56,659 nt of DNA, taken from NCBI GenBank assembly GCA_944324315.1, contig CALUVW010000011.1:1-56659 (forward strand). The letters are read 5' to 3'. Below are positions 40,185 to 49,400 of the stretch, in pieces. The DNA is from Candidatus Gastranaerophilales bacterium. Lineage in GTDB: Bacteria; Cyanobacteriota; Vampirovibrionia; Gastranaerophilales; Gastranaerophilaceae. The stretch's first letter is position 1; each line of letters begins with the position of its first letter. The position numbers and the translations under genes were made by a program. The notes below the pieces were generated by a model. It saw only the letters and a program-made list of their open reading frames with translations, had not been told where the DNA came from and ran no database searches.

Positions 40185-41114
40185 ATGTCAGGCAGGCAAG
40201 CTGTTTATACTGAATTACAAATAAAAATAAATCCTCAAGTTGAAGATATTGTATCAGATTTTTGCTTTGAAAATCTTCCTTGTGAAGGTGTTGTTCTTGC
40301 GGAAGAAACTTACAAAGATCTTGAAATGATATCAACTACAGAAGGAACTTTGAAAGTATTTCTGAATAGTGACCGTCATTCTGAACTTGTTTCAGAATCT
40401 TCTATAAGAAAAATTTTAACGGAAGAGCGAGAACTTTTAAAATCTCGCGGATTGACTGATGAGGAGCTCGGAAGCTGGGATTTTATAATATCTGATAAAC
40501 CTAATGAAGACTGGTCGAAAAAGTGGAAAGAAAAGTGGAACATAACCCGGGTTTCAGACAAAATTGTTGTTGTTCCCGACTGGCTTGAATATGAGACAAA
40601 ATCTGATGAAGTTGTAATCAGGCTTGAACCTGGCTGTGCATTTGGTACCGGAACTCATCAGACAACACAGCTTTGTATGAAAGCCATCGAAAAATATATG
40701 CCAAAGAATGCTAGAGTCGCTGATATTGGTATGGGATCAGGAATTCTTGCAATTTGTGCAAAAAAATTCGGCGCACCTGAAGTTTACGGTTGCGATAATG
40801 ATGAAACAGTAATTGATGTTGCAAATGAAAATGCATTAAAGAACGGTGTTGTATGCACTTTTGAATTAAACACAACCGAAAAAATCTCTGAAAAATTTGA
40901 TTTTGTGCTTGCAAATATTCTGCATAATGTTTTGGCTGAAATCATGGGAGATTTGAAAAATATTATGAATGCAGGTGCAATGCTCGTTTTGTCTGGAATT
41001 CTGGATGAGAAAAAGCAAGTAGTACTTGATGCAATAAAGAAATACAATCTGGAATTGATTGAAGAAACTCATCAAGACCAATGGGTTGCGTTAATAGTAA
41101 GAAGGGTGGATTAA
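40185..41114 (+). CDS. prmA: Ribosomal protein L11 methyltransferase
   Basis: The protein has 309 residues. The N-terminal substrate domain is followed by WKEKWNITRVSDKIVVVPDW, RLEPGCAFGTGTHQTTQLC and the SAM motif VADIGMGSGILAICAKKFGA, with VLANILHNVLAEIM. It trimethylates ribosomal protein uL11. Residues 64-72 (RHSELVSES) are the translation of a family A palindrome inserted in frame between two N-terminal-domain strands. It is 8 bp downstream of accA, in an accD-accA-prmA operon, and kdsB follows after 5 bp. Confidence 0.94.
   Translation: MSGRQAVYTELQIKINPQVEDIVSDFCFENLPCEGVVLAEETYKDLEMISTTEGTLKVFLNSDRHSELVSESSIRKILTEERELLKSRGLTDEELGSWDFIISDKPNEDWSKKWKEKWNITRVSDKIVVVPDWLEYETKSDEVVIRLEPGCAFGTGTHQTTQLCMKAIEKYMPKNARVADIGMGSGILAICAKKFGAPEVYGCDNDETVIDVANENALKNGVVCTFELNTTEKISEKFDFVLANILHNVLAEIMGDLKNIMNAGAMLVLSGILDEKKQVVLDAIKKYNLELIEETHQDQWVALIVRRVD
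40374..40400 (+). repeat. Family A palindrome inserted in frame in prmA
   Basis: cgtcattctgaacttgtttc plus agaatct. It is translated as RHSELVSES within PrmA, with no frame disruption. This is the same element as at 25323 and 56439. Confidence 0.88.
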
Positions 41115-41119
41115 TAAAA

Positions 41120-41851
41120 ATGGGAAAGACTGCAATAATTATACCGGCTCGTTACGGTTCTTCAAGATTGGAAGGAAAACCGCTTATTAAAGTTGAAGGA
41201 AATCCTATTATTCAATGGGTTTATGAAAAAGCTCAGGCTGCAAAACTTGCAGATATGATTATTGTTGCTACTGATGATGAACGTATTTTTAATGCAGTAA
41301 AAGATTTTGGCGGAAATGTTGAAATGACATCAACCGAGCATAAATGCGGCTCTGACAGGATTAAAGAAGTTGTCATGCGTCATCCTGAAATTGATTATAT
41401 TGTAAATCTTCAAGGTGATGAACCGTTGATTAAATCTGAAAGTATTGATGAAGTTATTAAAAATGTAAAAGATGATGTAAGTGCTGATATTTCTACGTTA
41501 ATAAGAAAAATTACTCCTGAAGAAGCGGAAAATCCTAACCTTGTCAAATGTGTAATTGATAATTCAGGATTTGCAATGTATTTTTCACGTTCTAAAATAC
41601 CTTTTGAAAGAAATCCTATTTCCGGAAATTTTTATGGTCATCTAGGAATTTACGGCTATAAACGTGATGCACTGATAAAAATGACTTCACTACCGCAGAC
41701 ACCTCTGGAAAAAACAGAAAGTCTTGAACAGTTAAGAGCATTAGAAAACGGAATGAAAATCAAAACATCAGTTGTTGATTTTGTTCCTGTAGGAATTGAT
41801 ACCGCAGAAGATTTATTAAAATTTAAACAAATTGTTGCTAAGACTGTGTAA
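41120..41851 (+). CDS. kdsB: 3-deoxy-manno-octulosonate cytidylyltransferase
   Basis: The protein has 243 residues from ATG at 41120 (MGKTAIIIPARYGSSRLEGK); the frame from 41081 only overlaps prmA. The nucleotidyltransferase signature, TSTEHKCGSDRI, YIVNLQGDEPLI, YFSRSKIPFERN and GIYGYKRDAL are diagnostic. It makes CMP-Kdo for lipid A-core synthesis, which implies an LPS-bearing outer membrane. The 3' end overlaps the convergent XRE gene by 14 bp. Confidence 0.95.
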   Translation: MGKTAIIIPARYGSSRLEGKPLIKVEGNPIIQWVYEKAQAAKLADMIIVATDDERIFNAVKDFGGNVEMTSTEHKCGSDRIKEVVMRHPEIDYIVNLQGDEPLIKSESIDEVIKNVKDDVSADISTLIRKITPEEAENPNLVKCVIDNSGFAMYFSRSKIPFERNPISGNFYGHLGIYGYKRDALIKMTSLPQTPLEKTESLEQLRALENGMKIKTSVVDFVPVGIDTAEDLLKFKQIVAKTV

Positions 41852-42062
41852 AAAATTCACTGGGATTTGTATCAAATAATTCAGCTATTTTAATAAGCAT
41901 GTTTAGACTAACTTTTTCTTTTCTATTTTCTACTCTGCTTATAAATTCCCGTGAGCAACTTAACTTTTCAGCCATAGCTTCTTGAGATAATTTGGCTGCA
42001 GTTCTTAGTTTTCTGATATTTACGGATATAATATCATGGTATTTATTTTCGTTATTTTTCAT
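41838..42062 (-). CDS. XRE-family transcriptional regulator
   Basis: The protein has 74 residues and is a single helix-turn-helix domain (ISVNIRKLRTAAKLSQEAMA, then KLSCSREFISRVENRKEKVS, MLIKIAELFDTNPSEFF). It is convergent with kdsB and divergent from the RpaB-like gene. No Shine-Dalgarno is visible before the ATG. Its targets are unknown. Confidence 0.88.
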   Translation of the reverse strand: MKNNENKYHDIISVNIRKLRTAAKLSQEAMAEKLSCSREFISRVENRKEKVSLNMLIKIAELFDTNPSEFFTQS

Positions 42063-42309
42063 TCTATTATTAAAGCTTTATATTACAATTAAAGCTATGA
42101 AGAAATACATCACCTAAATGTCTAATTTTTATTTTGAACATTCGACTAGTTTTTTAGAAAAAGTACTTGCAATTTTTTACAAATTAAATTAATATATATA
42201 TACAAATATTAAAAAAAATTTAAAAAAGTCAATATTTTGTAATATTTACATATTTATGATATATTTGTATTAATAGTGTTAGATTATATGAATAAAGGAA
42301 ATGAAGACT

Positions 42310-43059
42310 ATGACTGAAAATGCAGAAATGCCTAATGAAACAGAAGATCGTCAAAAAATACTTTTAGCTGATGATGAAGCCAGTATTCGTAGAATTTTAG
42401 AAACAAGATTAAAGATGGCTGGTTATGATGTATATACTGCTCAAGATGGAGAAGAAGCAGTAAATGCATTTAATAAATATAATCCTGATTTAGTGGTTCT
42501 TGATGTAATGATGCCAAAGATGGATGGTTATGGTGTAACAAGAGAAATTAGAAGAACTTCTGATGTTCCTATTATAATTCTTACAGCTCTTGGAGATGTT
42601 TCAGAAAGAATTACAGGACTTGAGTTAGGTGCTGATGATTATGTTATAAAGCCATTTAGTCCAAAAGAATTGGAAGCAAGAGTTAAGGCGGTATTAAGAA
42701 GAACAAACAATAGAGAAGCCGTTACTCCGGCCGGTAAAGTTACTAAAAATGTTATTACTACAGGCAATATAAAAATTGATACTGCAAGACGTCAGGTATT
42801 CAGAAAAAATGAAAGAATCCGTCTCACAGGAATGGAATTTAGTTTGTTAGAATTACTTGTAAATAATTCAGGACAGGCATTTTCAAGAAATGAGATATTA
42901 CAGCATGTATGGGCATACCCGCCAGATCATAGAATTGATACACGTGTCGTAGATGTTCATATTTCAAGATTGCGTTCTAAATTAGAATCAGACCCGGCAA
43001 ATCCTGAGTTAATTTTGACAGCGCGTGGTATAGGTTATATGTTTCAGCGTATAAGTTAA
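42310..43059 (+). CDS. OmpR/PhoB-type response regulator, RpaB-like
   Basis: The protein has 249 residues from ATG at 42310, where AAAGGA is 10 bases upstream; an ATG at 42301 is too close to it. The receiver domain (about 15-130) has the acidic pair in LLADDEASIRRILETRL, the phospho-Asp in LVVLDVMMPKMDGYGV, then ILTALGDVSERITGLELGAD and the Lys of YVIKPFSPKELEARV. The winged-helix domain has IRLTGMEFSLLELLVNNSGQ and DTRVVDVHISRLRSKLE. The similarity in wording to cyanobacterial RpaB, including the ELILTARGIGYMFQRI end, is striking and supports the cyanobacterial relationship. No sensor kinase is adjacent. Confidence 0.92.
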   Translation: MTENAEMPNETEDRQKILLADDEASIRRILETRLKMAGYDVYTAQDGEEAVNAFNKYNPDLVVLDVMMPKMDGYGVTREIRRTSDVPIIILTALGDVSERITGLELGADDYVIKPFSPKELEARVKAVLRRTNNREAVTPAGKVTKNVITTGNIKIDTARRQVFRKNERIRLTGMEFSLLELLVNNSGQAFSRNEILQHVWAYPPDHRIDTRVVDVHISRLRSKLESDPANPELILTARGIGYMFQRIS

Positions 43060-43073
43060 ATTCAATTTTTGTT

Positions 43074-43107
43074 AAAAAAATTCCGTTTTAAAGACGGAAT
43101 TTTTTTT
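43074..43107 (+). terminator. Intrinsic terminator after the response regulator
   Basis: aaaaaaattccgt / acggaattttttt with an eight-base loop, just after the stop at 43059. Confidence 0.85.
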
Positions 43108-43161
43108 AATGAATTATCTTGATTTCAATATTGTTTATGTTATTATAAGAAAGTAACAAAT

Positions 43162-43238
43162 GGCGTCTGTCGTCAAGTGGTTAAGACCTCGGATTGTGGT
43201 TCCGATATGCATGGGTTCGAATCCCATCAGACGCCCCA
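43162..43238 (+). tRNA. tRNA-His (GTG anticodon)
   Basis: The cloverleaf can be folded by eye. G-1 is encoded and opposite C73. The acceptor stem is GCGTCTG / CAGACGC, the anticodon stem TCGGA / TCCGA has loop TTGTGGT and anticodon GTG at 43196-43198, and the T arm is ATGGG TTCGAAT CCCAT. The 3' CCA is encoded. A hairpin terminator follows. Confidence 0.95.
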
Positions 43239-43247
43239 TTTAATTTT

Positions 43248-43271
43248 GGCACTTCTAAAGTGCCATTTTTT
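43248..43271 (+). terminator. Intrinsic terminator after tRNA-His
   Basis: ggcactt / aagtgcc stem followed by a T run. Confidence 0.85.
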
Positions 43272-43414
43272 GTTATTATATTTGCATTTAGGTCATAAAT
43301 TGTAACGATTTTTACATAATTGTAAAAAAAATTAAAGTTTTCTTCAGAAATCTACGATAATACACTTGTATATCATTGTAAATAATTATTTTAATTTATA
43401 TACAAGGAAGTGTA

Positions 43415-46400
43415 ATGTCAGGCGAAGATTTTTTGAAATTTAATAAAGGTGGAGAATTTAGGCTTTCTAACTTCAAAGAAATAAAGGAAGAAGACCTAAA
43501 AGATGCTGATGAAAAAACAAAAAAACTTTTCAATGTCTTTGCAGGTGAGGATAAAATTTTGCAGGCTGGAGAAGCACAAAGCTTGTGGAATGCAATGTCT
43601 GCGACAAACAAAAATATAACTGGAGAAAATAATTTAGATGGTAAAGAAATTCAACTATTCCCTCAAAACAATATAAATGAAGAAATAGGGGGTGACAAAT
43701 TAATTAAAGATACTTCTGCTACTATAAATAATTCTACCAACACAACTATTCAAAAAACAGAAGTAAAGAAATATCTTTCCGATAATGGTTCAAAAATGGA
43801 AGATTTTATAACATACAATTCTGAAAATAAACCAATAAAACTTGTACGAAAAGAAAATGATAAAGAAATTTCAACAACAGACTTGAATTATATTGCAGAA
43901 ACTGATGAAATATTTGCGCATGTAGAATTAGTTACTAAAAATTCTGATGGTTCTACTGTAGTAACAACTGCTCTTGAGGCTGATGCAAATGGGCAAGTAG
44001 CTTCAGATAAATTAATTGACAGAACAACAACAGATAATGCTGGGAATATTATAAATGTTTACTCCGAAAACGGTTATATTGTTGAGAAAAAACAAAAAGC
44101 AGATGGCAAGAATGTATTGACTATATATAAAGGTTCAGGAATTGAAGCTTATGATAACAATTCTGCGCATAGAGTTTTCCAGCAAACAATGTCTAAAAAT
44201 GGTAAAGTTAATGAAGTTAAATATGATGCGAAAGGTAATACTAAAACAGTTGTTCAAAATGGTGAATCTTTAAATATTATTGCTCAAAAATTTGGAATTA
44301 ACTTAGGTAAATTAAAAGAAATTAATCCAAGACTTGTTAAGAAAACTTTACAAGTTGGAGAAGATATCCTTATTCCAGGAGAATTTAATGCAGATTCTTA
44401 TCCTATTAGGACAAGAAAAACCAAAGAAGGAGCTATTCAAAGTTATAATAATTTTGCAGTTAAACAAAGTATTAAAAGAATTTATGCTTCCAATATTTCT
44501 CAAAAACAGTTAAATAAAAATTATGCTAATATGTATGATTTAGCCAAAGATTTACTTGCAGAACAAGGCAACACCAATTTAACAAAAGCGCAAATCAATG
44601 ATTATGCTAATGAACTTATTATTTTAAATAAAGGTGCAAAGTTAACAAAGGGATCTAAATTTAAATATACATCAGGACGTGCAGATGAAAAAACAATTCA
44701 TGCTCTCTCTGAAGCTGGTTTTTCACCAAATAAAAAAAATCGAATTTTTTATGCAAAATTTAATTCATTAGATCAATATCAAAAAAATAATGTTTTAAAT
44801 GTTGTAAAATATTGCAAATCAAAAAATATTACTGATCCTAACAAAATAAAAGCAACAATTATGCAAGTTTATCCGGAAATCAATATGTTCGATTCCGGGA
44901 AAATTATAAATACAACAGCTAAAGGACAATTCGATACACGTTCTGCTTTCCAAAAACTGCAAAGTAAACAAATTCCTGTTGAAATGTTTATCACAGATAT
45001 TTTAAAATTGGATTTGAACAGTGGGGTTGGAAAACAGGTATATAGCAGATTAGTTCAATTACCTCAATCTGAATTGGATAAAATTTCTGCGAACAATTTT
45101 ATTGGTATGCAAAATCCAACTTTTAGTCAAATTGCCGACAGATTTGGGCTTGTAAATATAAGGACTGAAAATGAACGTAAAATATTACAAAATAGTCCAA
45201 AATATAAACAACAAAGTTTAAGACAAGCCGCTGCGGAAAACCTTGCTTTGGCTTACGATAACGCTATAGAAGTGATTAAGAACTATCAAGGAAATCAAGG
45301 TTGGTTGAATGTAGGATTTTATAGAGAAAAGCTTGGAAGTTTATTATCAAAGATTAATCCTACAGATATTGCAACTTGTTTTGATGATGTTGTAAAAAAA
45401 TTGGAGAAAGAACGTGATTTTGCTGTAGGTTATTTAAAGTCTAAATCTGGAAATGAAGCTGAATTTAGGAAAACTTTCAAAAAAATCACAGGTATAGAGT
45501 ATAATGAAAAAAATATACAAAATTTTATTGATACAGCTTCAAAAGAAGGAGTAAATTGGAGTGATGCATACAATAGAGCTTATGGTAATAAAATTGTAGA
45601 AAAAGCAACAAACAAAGTTGATTTCCAAAACTATGTTGACGGCGCCGGAGATATTGTGTTAATGCTTCTTGGTACGGAAGCTATTGGAAAAGGTCTTGTC
45701 AATGCAGGAGGTAAAGTTACTTCTAAGTTAACTCCATATATACCCAAAACATTATCTAATGTGGCTAATACAACTGCACTAAAAATTGGGACTAATCCTG
45801 TAACTATTGGTAAAATCACAGGATCAATGGCAACTTCGAGTGCTACTTTTGCATTGTGGGATTCTTCAAAAAATTATATCAACTTAAAAACAAAAGGCAT
45901 TCAATATAAAGGAGAACAGGCTGACCAAGAATGGGAAATGTATAAAGAAGGTAATATTGAGTCTGCTAAATTTGGTGCAGCTGCAGGGTTGTTGAACTCC
46001 ACTGTGGTTGGCAAAGTTGTTAATTTTACAATGAAATCTTTTGAAAAACCTGTTCTTAAAGCTACTCAAAAAGTTAGTAAATTATTTGAAAAGAATTCAA
46101 CAGTATCAGGTACAGATTTGATGAAAACATATTTAACAAATCAAAAACCTGGATTTTTAGCAAAATCAGCTGGTGTTCTTGCAGAAGTATCAGGCTTTAC
46201 ACTATATGAAACAGCTAATGAAGTTGCAAAAGAATTAATGATAAAAGATGAAAATGGAGAAAGACATTTTCCAAAAGATTTGACAGAGGACGGACTTGCT
46301 TCTTTCTTATGGGAAAAATTTAAAGGTCAGGCTTCTATGCTTGGAGAAATAAAAGCAATTTCTAAACTAATATTTATGCATAAAGGTGCTGCGAATATCC

Positions 46401-49400
46401 GAAATCAGATGATGGAAGAAAACTTAAGAAAATGTGATACAATTAACAATTTAAATATTAAAAAGTCCGAAATCAATGGTCGAGAAGTATTTGAAATAAA
46501 ATACCCAGATGGTACAAGAGAGATTGCTAATTCTATTGATGAAGCAATTGCTAAGTGCCATGTAATTATGCAGCTAGATGTAGTAACGAATAATGCTAAT
46601 GAAGTAAATACCAAAGAAAATATTGATGAAGTTGGAGCCCAAAAAGATCCAAATAACTCTAATTTAAACAATATACCAAAAGGCTTAACAACAGAAGAAG
46701 AAGCTTTAATTCAAAAGACAAAAACTGAAAACCCTGCTGAAGTTGTTGCAGGTAAAGTGATGCAACAATGGCTAGAAGATGGTTTACATACAAGTGCTAA
46801 AGAAGAACAGGTTGATTTGTTAAATTTAGACCCTAGTGCAGGGCTAAGAAAGCCTATTACAGAAGTGAATGGTGATGTAACATCTTTAATATTTACTGGT
46901 AAATTAAAAGAAAAACTTACACAGCGTTATGACGAATTAGGAAATGTTTTTAAAGATATTGCAAAAAATCATAGTAAGGACATTAGTAATCTTGCGAAAG
47001 AATGTGGAAAAGATAAGCAAAAATTTGCAGATGGTGTTATAAAAATCCTTGCCCAAGAATTGGGTATGCAAGGTTATGAACCTAAAATAGAATTCATTGA
47101 GATGAAAAGTTCTGATGGTAAAAAAGGTGCCGACGGTTTGGCAAATTGGCCTAAAGGTACAATTCAAATTAATAAGTATAAAAATAATGCAAAAGATTTA
47201 GTAGAAATAATTTCTCATGAATATACTCATATGTTGCAATATCGAGGTATTATTGCTCAATATGGTGAACAAGGACTTAGAGAACTTATAATGAATGATA
47301 AATCTGTCCCTACTCAAAACAAAGATGCTACAATTCAGGAAATTCTTGAAAGTCCATTTACTGCAAAATTATTCGAAAATTATAATAATATGAAATCTTC
47401 AGAAGTTGGATCTTTAAATGAATATTTAACAAGAATTTATAAGGATGAATTTGCAAATACTATTAGCCCTGATACAGATATGCAAGGTTATGTAAACCAA
47501 GCAACAGAACGTGGAGCTTATCATTTAGGATCTCACCAATTAGGATCTAATCTAAAAGGCCTTGAACAAACTTCTGTCGGAGATGGATATTGGCAGGTTG
47601 AACAAGGTGAAACTAAAGAAAACAATGGATTCAAGTATGTAATAAATTCTGACGGTACAGTTACAATATTAAGCAATGAATCTCTGCCTGCTGGAGTTTC
47701 TCCTAAAATGTCTGATGCTGAATTTATTACAAAGGGTAATGAGTTATGCAAAAGAGCTGATGGCAGTGTGAGCCCTGCAGCTAAAGCGCTTTTAGTATCA
47801 GTAAGAAACAGTGAATTAGAAAATAATAGTTATGATATAAATGAATTTAAGCTTGAAGATTTTACTTCAATGTCAAGAGACTATGATAATAATTTATTAA
47901 GTGAGGAGATGCTTGGTTATGCTAAAGAATTAGTAGACTGTATCCCTAAAGGCAAAGATAGTGATCTTGTAACTTCTTCAAATAGCGTAATAAATCGAGT
48001 TATATGTTTGGAATTAAATTATGCTAAGCCGGAAGTACAACGCCAAATAGTAGATGCTTTAAAACAATTATTTTCACATCCAAATGTTAGAAATGGAGTT
48101 GCATCATCTATTATAGAAGCTTGCACAGAAGGTAATTCTACAGACGGATATACATTTAACAAGAATGCATTTAATTCTATTTATAAATTATTTGATGAAA
48201 AAATTGAAAGTAGAAAAAATTATAATGATTATTCTTATTCATTAATGATTGCAGAAATCGCAAAAAATGGTATTAATTATAAAAAAGATATGAACGGAAA
48301 TTATGTTCAATATTTTGATGATATTGGATTTAAAATAGGTATGGCACTCCCGGATTCGGATTCTTCAGGACATTATGCACATTATAATCTAACAAAAGAT
48401 AGGAATACCGGAGAAATAGATTTACAAACTATTGATAAAGATACTCAAAATTATATTATTAAAAAAGTTGAAAAAGAATTTTTCCAACCAGAAAAAGAAG
48501 TCAAAGAATATAATGCGAGAACTTGTAAATATGAAACTAACATTTATCATGATAAATATGCAGAGCATTTAAGAAACTTATGTAATGTTGATGGTAAGCT
48601 CAATGTGCAAAACTGCTTTGCGGTAGATTATATGATAAATGATTTAAGAATTAACAAGTATGATGTAGTAGAAATTCTTAAAAATTATAGAAATAAAGAT
48701 GGTATTCTTGATATGACTATGTTGCGTTTAATTAAAAACATGCAAAAAGATTATCATAATGTAGGGGTATTGAATACATTAAAGAAATTAAATCAAGATC
48801 CAAATATTTTGTATGATGAGAATGGCATTGTAAACAATGAAATTTTTGAATTATTGGAAAATTCTCCTCTTGCAAGGTCTATGACTCTTAGAAAAGAAGA
48901 TTATTATAGTAGATATGCTCCACCTTGTAAGTATGATATATCAAAACATTACATGACAGATGGCAAAATTGATTTTGATAAACTTAAAATTGTTGAGTCT
49001 GAACTAAAAGATATAGTAAAAGACTTTGATCTCGATGTTGATAATGCTTTTCAACGTTGTACTGTAAGTAATTTGTATAATACAATAAAGGAAAATCCGG
49101 AGAAGGCCGAACAAATTATTGAAGCTGCTAAAAAAGGTGGTATGTTCGCTTTAAGAAAAACTTCTGATACAAACGGTAAAGGTATTAATTTAAATGATTT
49201 GTATTATTACGCATCTTTACCGGATGATTTATATGGGCTTATTAAGGATAAATCTTGGTTACTTCCTTATATTAAAGGAGAAACAGTTAAAGATGATGTG
49301 AAATGGTATATTGAACATGATTTAAGTCATCAGGATAAAGTAATTTTAGATAAACATGGAATAAATATTGATTACATAATTAGTTCTAGAAACAATCAAT

